Assembly (NCBI GenBank): GCA_027347805.1
Contig: DAIEQP010000018.1
Span: 1-8,079 of the forward strand
Length of the DNA stretch: 8,079 nt
Source of the DNA: Ignavibacteria bacterium
GTDB taxonomy: Bacteria; Bacteroidota; Ignavibacteria; Ignavibacteriales; Melioribacteraceae
Direction of reading: 5' to 3'
Positions 1-8,079 of this stretch are shown here, in pieces. Position numbers and translations under genes: made by a program. Each line of letters starts with the position of its first letter. The first letter of the stretch is position 1. Under the pieces are notes generated by a model that was not told where the DNA came from, made no database searches, and worked only from the letters and a program-made list of their open reading frames with translations.

Positions 1-1481
1 CAGTAAAAGAATTTCGAAATAGAAATCTTCCGGTCGATGTAATTGTTCAGGATTGGCAATACTGGGGCAACAATGGCTGGGGTGTTCCGCAATTTGATGA
101 GAAAAATTATCCGAACCCATCAGGTTTTATAAAAGAATTACACAATCTAAACACACACTTCAATATTTCTATTTGGTCTAATCCTGATCGGAATTCTGTA
201 CTTGGTAAAATGTATGAGACGAAAAATCTGTACATAGATAAAAGTAAGTGGCTGGATTATTTCAATCCGCTTGCAAGGGAAACTTACTGGAATACATTGA
301 AAGAAAATTTATTTGATCATGGAGTTGATTCCTGGTGGATGGATGCAACCGAACCGGAAAATGATGCACTGAAAGGAGAGAAAACATTTTTAGGCCCGGG
401 AGATTTTTATCGCCTTACTTATCCAATGTTTGTCAGCCAGGCAGTTTATGAGGGACAGCGTAAGGCAACTGCTGATAAACGTGTTTGTATACTTACTCGT
501 TCCGCTTTTCTTGGTCAGCAAAAGTATGGTGTAATAAATTGGTCCGGTGATATCAACGGAACATGGGATTCATACAGAAGGCAAATTGTTGCTGGTCTCA
601 ATTACACAATTACTGGATTTCCATACTGGACAACAGACATTGGCGGATTTTTCCGTCCAGGAAAAACGCAGTACACCGATGAGAAATTTCAGGAACTTCT
701 TATACGCTGGTTTCAGTGGGGTGCACTCAACCCAATCTTCCGTAGTCATGGCTATCAAACAGAAACTGAACCTTGGAAATTTGGAGAGCAAACAGAAAAC
801 AACATTAGAAAAGTGTTGAACTTTCGTTATCGCTTGATGCCGTACATTTATTCGGAAGCATGGCGGGTTACTAAAAATGCTTCAACTATGATGCGACCGC
901 TAGTAATGGATTTTCCAAGTGATGAATATGCAATTAAGCAACAGTATCAATTCATGTTTGGAAAAAATTTCTTAACAGCACCTGTTATCGAGCCAAATAC
1001 GAAAGAGCTAAATGTTTACTTACCTAAATCATGCAGTTGGTATGACTTCTGGACAGGAAAAAAATATGAAGGCGGGCAAACAATAAAAACAGATGCACCG
1101 CTTGATAGAATTCCAATTTTTGTTAAAACAGGCTCAATACTACCAATGGGTAAATTTTTACAATATACTGGTGAAAAATCTGCGGATACTCTTGAGATCA
1201 GAATTTATAAAGGGGCTGATGGAAAGTATGAATTGTATGAAGACGAAAATGATAATTACAATTATGAAAAAGGAATTTATTCAACAATCCAATTTAACTG
1301 GAATGATGCGGCCAATACTTTAACGATTGAAAAGAGAAAGGGTCAATTCCCCGGAATGTTGAAAACAAGAAAGTTTCAATTGGTTGTAGTTTCTCAAAAT
1401 CATGGAACAGGAATTGGATTTACAGAAAAAGTTGAAAAAATAATCGAATACAATGGCAGTGCAAAAAGAATAAAACTATAA
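1..1481 (+). CDS. GH31 alpha-xylosidase / alpha-glucosidase family enzyme (N-terminus cut by window edge)
   Basis: Retaining alpha-glycosidase of family GH31, likely removing alpha-linked xylose (or glucose) from non-reducing ends of oligosaccharides. The frame is open from base 3, so about 69 codons precede the first in-window ATG (210); the true start lies to the left. The visible part holds most of the TIM barrel: VDVIVQDWQYWG near the left edge, then WWMDATEPE with the presumed nucleophile Asp at 342-344, WSGDINGTWD with the presumed acid/base Asp at 549-551, WTTDIGGFF, and RSHGYQTETEPW. A beta-sandwich follows, and then a DUF5110-like C-terminus (around 1190-1400, with YELYEDENDNYNYEKG). 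The end EYNGSAKRIKL looks natural. It is the first visible gene of the cluster, 77 bases ahead of the GH3 gene. GH31 membership is confident. The WMDATEPE type and the cluster favour alpha-xylosidase, but alpha-glucosidase cannot be excluded. Secretion cannot be judged because the N-terminus is missing. Confidence 0.93.
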   Translation, partial: VKEFRNRNLPVDVIVQDWQYWGNNGWGVPQFDEKNYPNPSGFIKELHNLNTHFNISIWSNPDRNSVLGKMYETKNLYIDKSKWLDYFNPLARETYWNTLKENLFDHGVDSWWMDATEPENDALKGEKTFLGPGDFYRLTYPMFVSQAVYEGQRKATADKRVCILTRSAFLGQQKYGVINWSGDINGTWDSYRRQIVAGLNYTITGFPYWTTDIGGFFRPGKTQYTDEKFQELLIRWFQWGALNPIFRSHGYQTETEPWKFGEQTENNIRKVLNFRYRLMPYIYSEAWRVTKNASTMMRPLVMDFPSDEYAIKQQYQFMFGKNFLTAPVIEPNTKELNVYLPKSCSWYDFWTGKKYEGGQTIKTDAPLDRIPIFVKTGSILPMGKFLQYTGEKSADTLEIRIYKGADGKYELYEDENDNYNYEKGIYSTIQFNWNDAANTLTIEKRKGQFPGMLKTRKFQLVVVSQNHGTGIGFTEKVEKIIEYNGSAKRIKL

Positions 1482-1545
1482 AAAAGGTTGTGCAGCGCAA
1501 ACGAATAATGCATCAACAGAATATGTAAAAAGATATTTAGTAATC

Positions 1546-1551
1546 GAGGAG
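1546..1551 (+). promoter_or_regulatory. Shine-Dalgarno site of the GH3 gene
   Basis: GAGGAG lies 7 bases before the ATG at 1559, an ideal ribosome-binding spacing. It fixes the start of the GH3 gene just ahead of a good signal peptide. The rest of the 77-base gap (1482-1558) shows no convincing promoter or terminator, which agrees with co-transcription with the GH31 gene. Confidence 0.75.
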
Positions 1552-1558
1552 TAGAAAT

Positions 1559-4500
1559 ATGAAAAGAAATCTTTTCAGAATGAGTTTATTAGTGTTTTGC
1601 AGTATCGCTTTAATGGCATTTAAGCCGGCAAATGATAAAACAAAAAAACCGATTTATCTTGATCCATCATATTCATATAAAGAGAGAGCTGCTGATCTTG
1701 TATCAAGAATGACGCTTGAAGAAAAACAAAGCCAGCTTGGAAATACAATGCCGCCAATACCAAGATTAGGTGTAAATCATTATGATGTATGGGGCGAAGC
1801 TCTTCATGGTATTCAGGGAAGGAATAATAACAGCGGAATGACAGCAACTTAATTTCCAAATAGTGTTGCTGCAGGAGCCACCTGGGATCCCGAGCTAATA
1901 AAAAAAGAGACTTCTGTTATTGCTGATGAGGCAAGAGGATTTAATCACGGATTAATTTTTACATTAACGTACTGGTCTCCAGTTGTTGAACCAACAAGAG
2001 ATCCTAGATGGGGAAGAACAGCGGAAACATTTGGTGAAGATCCATTTTTAGTTTCAATGATTGGAAGTGGTTTTGTGCAGGGACTAATGGGAAACAATCC
2101 AAAATACATAAAAGCTGTTCCCTGCGGGAAGCATTTTTTCGCTAACAATACAGAATTCAATAGACACAATGGTAGTTCTGATATGGACGAAAGAGATATG
2201 CGAGAATTTTATCTTCAACCATACAGAACTCTTATTGAGAAAGATAAACTTCCTGCCATTATGACGGCCTATAATGCAGTTAACAACATTCCAATGTCTG
2301 CAAGTAAATATTTTGTCGATACAGTTGCTAGAAAAACTTACGGTATGGAAGGATATGTGACTGGAGATTGCGGTGCAATATCTGATATGTACCAAAATCA
2401 TCATTATGCAAAAAGTAATTCAGAAGCTACTGCATTAGGATTAAAAACTGGTGTTGACTGTGATTGCGGAAACGTCTATCAATCTAGTGCAATAGGTTCA
2501 TTAAACTCAGGTTTAATTACAGAAGGTGATATTGATAAAGCCCTGGTTAACATCTTTGCAATAAGAATGAGATTGGGTGAATTTGATTCTCAGGATATTG
2601 TTCCTTATGCAAAAATTAAACCTAGTGTAATTAATCAACCCTCTCATAACGAACTGGCACTTGAAGTAGCAACAAAGACTCCTGTTCTTCTTAAAAATAT
2701 TCTTGCTGTAAAAACCGGGAAGAATGCGTTGCCGATAAATCCTACCGGCATTAAAAAAATTGCTGTGCTGGGTCCACAGGCAAATAAAGTTGAGCTGGGT
2801 GATTATTCAGGTGAAGTTGAAGCAAAATATAAAATTTCACCGCTTTTAGGAATTCAAAACTATATAAAACAAAAGGGATTAAATACTGAAGTAGCTTTTA
2901 GTTCCGGCGGCAATACAGATAGAAAAAATGATTTTTATTCATTCATTGGTTTTTCAACAATCGAAAAAGATGGCGCTTCAAAAAAATATGATGCAACTAA
3001 ATTTGATGCTTCATCAAAAGGATTAATTACATCCGCGAGATTTGGTCAGGCATCTGTAAGAGGAATAAAAGATGGTGACTGGACTTCTCACAACAATATT
3101 GATATCACAAATCTGGATTCAATAAAATTCAATTTGAACGTTTCAGTCAGCGGCGGTTCAATTGAAGTAAGAGTAGGATCAGTAACTGGAAATATTATTG
3201 CATCAAAAAAAGTAGAAGCTGTTCAGCTGGCAGGCGGCTTCCGCGGATTTGGAAGATCAGTTACAATTTCTTCAAAAGTAAACAGTTTGGGAATTACCGG
3301 TCCTCAAAATTTATTTTTTGTTTTCCACGAACCTGAAGCTCCTGCAACTGATAAAGAAACTCTCGATCTTGCATCATCCTCCGATGTGGCGCTAATCTTT
3401 GTTGGTACCGATCAAAGTACGGGCAGAGAAGAATCAGATCGTTTTTCATTAATGCTGCCGGGTAATCAGCTGGAACTAATTAAAGCTGTTGCCGCTGTAA
3501 ATCAAAATACTATTGTTGTCATTCAGGCAATGGGTATGGTTGAAATAGAACAGTTCAAAAATAATGTTAACATCCCCGGCATAATTTGGACCGGATATAA
3601 TGGACAAGCACAGGGAACAGCAATTGCGAAAATTTTATTTGGTGATGTAAATCCGGGCGGCAAGCTTAACATTACATGGTATAAATCCGTTAATGATCTT
3701 CCTGAATTTAATGATTATACTCTTAGAGGCGGACCAGGGAAAACCGGAAGAACTTATTGGTACTATGACAAAGATGTTTCTTATGAATTTGGTTATGGTC
3801 TTTCTTATACAAAATTTGATTACAGTAAATTTTCAATCAGTAAAAATAAGATTACGCCGAATGATAAAGTTACAGTTAACGTTGATGTAAAAAATATTGG
3901 TGCAGTTGATGGTGATGAAATTGTTCAGGTTTATGTTAAAACATCTGATAGTCCCACCTCCTTACAAAGGCCGATAAAACGTTTGAAAGGATTTAAGAGA
4001 GTTACTATTCCAGCGGGTAAATCAAAAACAGTTTCTGTTGATATTGATTGCTCAGATCTTTGGTTCTGGGATCAAACAAAGAAGTCCATTACTTTCGATC
4101 AAGGTAAGTATATCTTTGAAATAGGTGCTTCATCAAAAGATATTAAAGGAAAAGTTGAAGCAGTTATGAGTGGAGATTATAAACCTGTTCTAAAAACAGT
4201 TGTTGCCGAATGTGAAAGAACTGTTTTTGTTCCTGGAGAGTTTATTCAAGCTAGCGTAACAGCATCATTATCCGACGATAGTTTTATTAACATAAGCAAT
4301 GCTAAAGTAGTTTATAAAAGCAGTAATTCATCAATTGCATCAGTCGATCAAACTGGAAAAGTAACAGCCAATAGTTCTGGTGCGGCATTAATATCAGCTT
4401 CGGTTACTTATAATGGAAAGACTGTTTCAAATAACTTCCCGATAAAAGTAATGCCTGATCTAAGTCCGGCATCAATAACAGTTAATGGAAAAGAGATTGA

Positions 4501-5389
4501 TGGATTTAAGAAAGAAGTAAAAGCATATAGCTATCTCTTAGAAAACAATACAATCCTCCCAACAGTTAAGGCTTCCGCAGTAAGCAAAACAGTCAAGGTT
4601 GATATTCAACAGGCAAATGCAGTCCCGGGTACTGCTGTAATAAAATTTGTCGATGAAGTTACATTGGAAGAAAATATCTACTACCTGAATTTTGATGTAG
4701 CTTCAATAAGTGATGAATTTAATGATGTTGCCGTTGGCAAAGCATGGAACTGGTTAAGACCTAATTCTACCAATGTAAGCCTTACCAAGAAACCTGGCTC
4801 ACTTACAATCACAAGTGAAGCTGGTGATGTATCTGAAGCAACGAACAATGCAAAAAATGTTCTTCTACAAAGTGCAAACAATGATTGGAAAATCGAAACA
4901 AAATTAGTTTGTTCAAGAATACCATCTCAACCGGAAAACGCTGGAATCTTAGCTTATCAAGATGACAATAATTTTGTGAAGCTTATGTTCAGAGCAGTTG
5001 TCAAAACAACTAATCCGGGAAGAAGTGGCGGAGAAACCCAAGCCGGTACAATCGATTTAATATATGAAGAAAAAGGTATTACAAAGTCTGTTGGTACATT
5101 CAATCTTAAAAAAGAAATAACCGGCGATAATTTCCTCACACTAAAGCTTGAGAAGAAAGGAAGTTTTTATACCGCATATTATTCATTGGATGGATCCAAA
5201 TTTGAAAAATTAGCTGTTGCAAATATTCTGCTGAAAGATATTAAAGCAGGATTGATTGTTTGTGATGGAGTGATAACCCAAAACATGAAAAGCACTTTTT
5301 GGTTTAGTTCGGATACAACAAAACTTCCGACACCGTTCGGTGTTTCGTTTGATTATTTACGGATAATGAGTAACGGATTGAAGTTATAA
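1559..5389 (+). pseudogene. Multidomain secreted GH3 beta-xylosidase-type enzyme, interrupted by an in-frame TAA at codon 98
   Basis: Retaining beta-glycosidase of the plant/bacterial beta-xylosidase branch of GH3, by similarity cutting beta-xylose (possibly arabinose or glucose) from oligosaccharides. Numbering counts through the stop (1276 codons). Residues 1-24 form a signal peptide. The GH3 barrel follows, with VWGEALHG (77-84), DPRWGR (148-153), FGEDP (158-162), KHF (191-193) and VTGDCGAISD with nucleophile Asp270. The GH3 C-terminal domain carries GREESDR with candidate acid/base Glu624 and is split by a CBM6-like insert (about 465-591; GDWTSHNNIDI, GSIEVRVGS). Next come YEFGYGLSYTKF and an Fn3-like domain (about 752-875), a Big2-like Ig domain (about 880-968), another small beta-sandwich starting SITVNGKEIDGF (about 971-1048), and a concanavalin-A-like domain resembling beta-xylosidase C-termini (1052-1276). 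Both sides of the TAA lie in the same frame and read as one continuous GH3 barrel. The first restart codon after it (ATG 2057) has no Shine-Dalgarno and would lose about a third of the barrel. As written, the product is a 97-residue fragment. Confidence 0.88.
1850..1852 (+). other. Premature in-frame TAA inside the GH3 gene
   Basis: The codon falls in the segment MTAT-stop-FPNSVAAGATWDPEL, where GH3 beta-xylosidases normally read ATSFP or ATVFP followed by a similar AATWDP stretch. Ser (TCA) is the most plausible original residue, one base away from TAA; Gln (CAA) and Leu (TTA) are also single steps. Alignable GH3 sequence runs directly up to and on from the stop, so there is no frameshift or deletion nearby. 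The GH31, GH3 and GH43 genes here all end naturally in TAA, which argues against reassignment of this codon in the host. Confidence 0.93.
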
Positions 5390-5425
5390 TGAGTTTTAAA
5401 TTACACTTTCGAGAACTGAGATAAT

Positions 5426-5429
5426 GAGG
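5426..5429 (+). promoter_or_regulatory. Weak Shine-Dalgarno (GAGG) bearing on the GH43 start
   Basis: GAGG is only 2 bases before the ATG at 5432, too close for normal initiation, but 8 bases before the in-frame TTG at 5438. Translation may therefore begin at TTG, two codons later. The signal peptide is intact either way. The 42-base gap after the GH3 stop holds no visible promoter or terminator. Confidence 0.4.
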
Positions 5430-5431
5430 TA

Positions 5432-6556
5432 ATGAACTTGATTAAAGAAATTGTTTTTGGGAAAAAGATTTTTCTCGGACTCTTTCTGTTTGCTTCATCT
5501 TTGTTTGCACAAGTAAACAATGATGGAACAGCAAAAGTGTTTCGCTATACAAATCCCATTACAAGAGATACATCAATCTCTATGCGAGATCATTGCATTA
5601 TAAAAGTCGGCAACAAATGGTATTGCACAGGAACATCAAATCCTGTTTGGACAGGACCAAACCCCGGTGTTCGTCTTTTGGTTTCTGAAGATATGATTAA
5701 CTGGAAACAGCATTCATGGCTAATTGATGCTAGTAAATTGCCTGCAGATTGTCCATACAACGGGAGATTCTGGGCGCCAGAAATTCATTTCATACAAAAC
5801 AAATACTGGCTTACAGTTAACAGCGGTAAAGTAACAGCTGAAGATCCCAAAGGAATGAAGACGCATAGCGTCTGGTTATTTTCATCAGATCAAGTTACCG
5901 GACCTTACAAATTGGTCAACGGTCCGCTTACTCCGCAATACAATAATGACGCAACACTTTTTGAAGATGAAGATGGACAAACATATTTCTATTGCAGCGG
6001 CAATGGACTTTTTCAAGCCAGAATAGATTTATCAACCGGCAAACTAATTGGTAAAGCGGAAAAATTTTTAGATAAGAAAGAACCAGGCTATCCTGATTGG
6101 ATGGTTGGAGGTATTGAGGGTCCGTTCGTTATCAAAAGAGAAGGAACTTACTTCATGTTTTTTTCAACATGGACACGCGGTTATGAAGTAGGTCTGTTAA
6201 AATCAAGCTCACCGCTGGGTCCATGGGAACTTGTATCTCGAGAGCCGATTTTTGGTACAAGAAAAAAAGGATATCGTCCTGAACTTGCAGTTGAAGGAGG
6301 ATATGATCATTTGAAATTCACGGATACACAGGATCCTTATTGCGAAACCGGTCACAATTCATTGTTTGAAGGGCCAGATGGAAAGTTGTGGAGTTCCTGT
6401 CATTACTCGATGTATGATAAACGACCATATCCTTATTCTCAGGAGTTGAAAGATTGGGAAAGAACACCTCAGATGGGAATTGAACCTGTTCATTATAAAG
6501 ATGGAAGATTCTATATAGATGGTCCAACATGGACAGAACAATGTGTAGAATATTAA
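5432..6556 (+). CDS. Secreted GH43 glycosidase (alpha-L-arabinofuranosidase or beta-xylosidase type)
   Basis: Inverting family GH43 five-bladed beta-propeller enzyme, expected to release arabinofuranose from arabinoxylan, arabinan or decorated xyloglucan, or xylose from xylo-oligosaccharides. Residues 1-26 form a signal peptide (lysine-rich start, LGLFLFASSLFAQ), giving periplasmic or outer location. The propeller fills the rest. Asp53 in SMRDHCII is the likely general base, Asp173 in YNNDATLFEDEDG the pKa-modulating Asp, and Glu229 in GGIEGPFVIKREG the likely general acid. His308 in ETGHNSLFEGPDG matches the conserved His of the family, and RFWAPEIHF (112-120) is another GH43 hallmark. At 374 residues it is a single-domain enzyme with no carbohydrate-binding appendage. 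All catalytic residues are present, so it should be active. The ATG at 5432 was taken as start, but TTG at 5438 sits better from the GAGG. Subfamily and exact substrate cannot be told from this sequence alone. The GH3 gene ends 42 bases upstream and GH51 starts 133 bases downstream. Confidence 0.92.
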   Translation: MNLIKEIVFGKKIFLGLFLFASSLFAQVNNDGTAKVFRYTNPITRDTSISMRDHCIIKVGNKWYCTGTSNPVWTGPNPGVRLLVSEDMINWKQHSWLIDASKLPADCPYNGRFWAPEIHFIQNKYWLTVNSGKVTAEDPKGMKTHSVWLFSSDQVTGPYKLVNGPLTPQYNNDATLFEDEDGQTYFYCSGNGLFQARIDLSTGKLIGKAEKFLDKKEPGYPDWMVGGIEGPFVIKREGTYFMFFSTWTRGYEVGLLKSSSPLGPWELVSREPIFGTRKKGYRPELAVEGGYDHLKFTDTQDPYCETGHNSLFEGPDGKLWSSCHYSMYDKRPYPYSQELKDWERTPQMGIEPVHYKDGRFYIDGPTWTEQCVEY

Positions 6557-6608
6557 TGGCAAAATAACGGATTCATTTCGGTAGTAATGAGATTTGGACG
6601 AATAATCA

Positions 6609-6644
6609 TTAACAGAATTTAATTTCAAAAAATATTCTGGTTAA
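6609..6644 (+). repeat. Imperfect inverted repeat between GH43 and GH51 genes
   Basis: TTAACAGAAT (6609-6618) and ATTCTGGTTAA (6634-6644) can pair over 10 base pairs with one bulged G, closing a 15-base AT-rich loop. It lies in the widest gap of the cluster, 53 bases after the GH43 stop, and is followed by an A-run, not a T-run, so it is not a classical rho-independent terminator. It could be an mRNA 3'-end or processing hairpin, or chance in AT-rich DNA. The rest of the gap (6557-6689) shows no clear promoter. Confidence 0.35.
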
Positions 6645-6677
6645 CAAAAAAATGGAAGAGAAGTAATCACTAATAAT

Positions 6678-6684
6678 AGAGGAG
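6678..6684 (+). promoter_or_regulatory. Strong Shine-Dalgarno site of the GH51 gene
   Basis: AGAGGAG stands 5 bases before the ATG at 6690 and is the strongest ribosome-binding site in the window. It defines the GH51 start directly in front of a signal peptide. Confidence 0.8.
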
Positions 6685-6689
6685 AAAAA

Positions 6690-8079
6690 ATGTATCTCAC
6701 TAAACGGTTGTTGTTGGTAGTGCTTGTATTTAGCGCTGTTTTATTAAATGCAGCAGATAATCAAAAAGAAAAATCCAATCGTATTGTTGTAAATGTTGAT
6801 CTTGGAAAAGAGACCATTAGCAAATTCATTTATGGTCATTTTGCCGAACATCTTGGTAATTGTATTTACGGTGGAATTTACGTTGGAGAAAATTCAAAAA
6901 TTCCAAACACACGCGGAATTAGAAATGATGTTATTGAAGCTCTTAAAGAAATTGGACCATCAGTCGTTCGCTGGCCAGGCGGATGCTTCGCAGATACTTA
7001 TCACTGGAAAGATGGAATAGGTCCTCAAGATAAACGCCCATCTATTATAAATACTAATTGGGGAGGGGTAACCGAAGACAATAGTTTTGGCACTCATGAG
7101 TTTTTAGATTTTTGTGAATTGATTGGAGCTGAACCATACATCTGCGCAAATGTGGGTAGCGGGACAGTTCAGGAAGCTTCTGAATGGGTCGAATACATCA
7201 ATTCAAATGCTAAAAGTCCGATGACGGAATTGCGAAAGAAAAATGGAAGAGAAAAACCATGGAACGTTAAATACTGGGCTGTTGGAAATGAGAGCTGGGG
7301 CTGCGGCGGAAACATGACTCCAGATTATTATGCCGATGTGTACAAAAGATTTTCGACCTTTATGAATTCGGGTCATATTTATCGTGTGGCAAGTGGCGGA
7401 ACCGATCCCGATTTTGAATGGACTGAAACAGTAATGAAGAAAACCCAAAAATTTCCAAATTTGATTCAAGGATATTCTTTCCATTACTACACTTTCTGCC
7501 ATGGCTGGAATGATAAAACAGCTGCAACAAAGTTTACTGAAAATGATTGGTTCTGGACAATGAAGAATACAATCATAATGGAAGAACGTCTGCAGAAACA
7601 TATGGCGATTATGGATGAGTATGATCCTAAAAATAGAATTGGTTTGATTGCTGATGAATGGGGAAATTGGTTTACTGTTGAACCAGGAACGAACCCGGGA
7701 TTTTTATATCAGCAAAACACTGTGCGAGATGCAGTAACAGCCGGTCTTTATTTAAATATTTTTAATAATAATGCCCGCCGTGTTAAGATGGCGAACATTG
7801 CACAAGCTATAAATGTATTGCAATCAATGCTGCTTACAAAGGATAACCAGATTGTAAAAACTCCAACTTTCTATGTATTCAAAATGTACAAGGTACATCA
7901 GGATGCAACTCTGTTGCCAATCAATTTAACCTGTGATGATTACACATATGATGGAATGTCCTTGCCAAGTGTAAGCGCTTCAGCATCTAAAGATAAAGAT
8001 GGAAAGATTCATATATCTCTTACAAACATCGATATGAACAAAGAGAGAACGGTACAAATTGAATTAAGAGGAACAGAAT
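6690..8079 (+). CDS. Secreted GH51 alpha-L-arabinofuranosidase (C-terminus cut by window edge)
   Basis: Retaining exo-acting alpha-L-arabinofuranosidase, releasing arabinofuranosyl groups from arabinoxylan, arabinan or their oligosaccharides. The frame is open from the ATG to the window end: 463 codons with no stop. Residues 1-22 are a signal peptide (MYLTKRLLLVVLVFSAVLLNAA), unlike the many cytoplasmic GH51 enzymes, so it acts in the periplasm or outside. GH51 landmarks follow in order: FIYGHFAEHLGNCIYGGIY, VVRWPGGCFADTYHW, NWGGVTEDNSFGTHEF, YWAVGNESWGCGG with acid/base Glu201 (codon 7290-7292), and IADEWGNWF with nucleophile Glu323 (codon 7656-7658). The barrel is complete and the C-terminal beta-sandwich domain has begun. 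Family members are commonly about 500 residues, so probably only a few tens of residues are missing. The start is fixed by AGAGGAG five bases upstream. Gene order places it last in view, working with GH43 on arabinose side groups. Family call is very secure; the natural polymer is inferred from context. Confidence 0.95.
   Translation, partial: MYLTKRLLLVVLVFSAVLLNAADNQKEKSNRIVVNVDLGKETISKFIYGHFAEHLGNCIYGGIYVGENSKIPNTRGIRNDVIEALKEIGPSVVRWPGGCFADTYHWKDGIGPQDKRPSIINTNWGGVTEDNSFGTHEFLDFCELIGAEPYICANVGSGTVQEASEWVEYINSNAKSPMTELRKKNGREKPWNVKYWAVGNESWGCGGNMTPDYYADVYKRFSTFMNSGHIYRVASGGTDPDFEWTETVMKKTQKFPNLIQGYSFHYYTFCHGWNDKTAATKFTENDWFWTMKNTIIMEERLQKHMAIMDEYDPKNRIGLIADEWGNWFTVEPGTNPGFLYQQNTVRDAVTAGLYLNIFNNNARRVKMANIAQAINVLQSMLLTKDNQIVKTPTFYVFKMYKVHQDATLLPINLTCDDYTYDGMSLPSVSASASKDKDGKIHISLTNIDMNKERTVQIELRGTE

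Noticed and set aside
1474..1554. Short open frame in the GH31-GH3 gap, reading KKGCAAQTNNASTEYVKRYL and ending at TAG in the GH3 ribosome-binding region; it faintly resembles a lipoprotein lipobox region.
   Set aside because: It has no start codon or ribosome-binding site, is under 30 codons and its KKGC lacks a proper lipobox. It may be a deletion remnant, but chance is equally good.
2084..2404. 106-codon minus-strand open frame opposite the GH3 barrel.
   Set aside because: It is antisense to conserved GH3 motifs (KHF, GDC) with no recognisable domain or plausible start site; it is a shadow frame.
2057..5389. Treating the 1110-residue frame from ATG 2057 as an independent GH3 gene.
   Set aside because: GH3 barrel sequence continues upstream in the same frame to 1853 and on to the signal peptide. 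The ATG has no Shine-Dalgarno and lies inside the barrel, so this is the distal part of one interrupted gene.
6557..6620. Possible translated extension of GH43 past its TAA (WQNNGFISVV and onward to the next TAA).
   Set aside because: GH43 is complete with all catalytic residues, and the extension is short and resembles no propeller blade.
7203..7601. 132-codon minus-strand open frame opposite the GH51 gene.
   Set aside because: It lies wholly antisense to the conserved GH51 catalytic region, has low-complexity Cys/Phe/Ile-rich composition and matches no family I know; it is a shadow frame.

Overview
The window is a tightly packed run of four glycoside hydrolase genes, all on the + strand. 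It looks like part of a hemicellulose-degradation cluster (xyloglucan or arabinoxylan side-chain and oligosaccharide trimming). The DNA is AT-rich. The protein families and domain mix fit the Bacteroidota/Ignavibacteriota/Chlorobiota side of the bacteria. GH3 and GH51 are preceded by clear purine-rich Shine-Dalgarno sequences (GAGGAG, AGAGGAG), which is less typical of classical Bacteroides and leans slightly towards an Ignavibacteria-like host. That lineage call is inference only.

Layout: (1) 1-1481, the C-terminal part of a GH31 alpha-xylosidase/alpha-glucosidase, with its N-terminus outside the window. (2) 1559-5389, a very large secreted GH3 beta-xylosidase-type gene with an inserted CBM6-like domain and three extra C-terminal domains. 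An in-frame TAA interrupts it at codon 98 (1850-1852), and the same frame then stays open for 1178 codons. (3) 5432-6556, a secreted GH43 enzyme with intact catalytic residues. (4) 6690-8079, a secreted GH51 alpha-L-arabinofuranosidase that runs off the right edge. The gaps are 77, 42 and 133 bases and no gene is oppositely oriented, so one operon is the simplest reading. No gap exceeds 300 bases.

Working together: GH43 and GH51 would remove arabinofuranosyl (or beta-xylosyl) decorations, GH31 would take off alpha-linked xylose (or glucose) exposed at non-reducing ends, and GH3 would cut beta-linked xylose or glucose from oligosaccharides. GH3, GH43 and GH51 start with signal peptides, so the work is periplasmic or extracellular. 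No transporter, SusC/SusD pair, sensor or regulator is visible here.

The main point of interest is the broken GH3 gene: the rest of its frame is perfectly preserved, so the stop is a recent nonsense mutation, a sequence error or, less likely, a recoded codon. Its architecture (GH3 with embedded CBM6-like, Fn3-like, Big2-like, a second beta-sandwich and a beta-xylosidase-type concanavalin-A-like C-terminus) also deserves a check. I see no sign of a wholly new system; this is otherwise a recognisable CAZyme operon.
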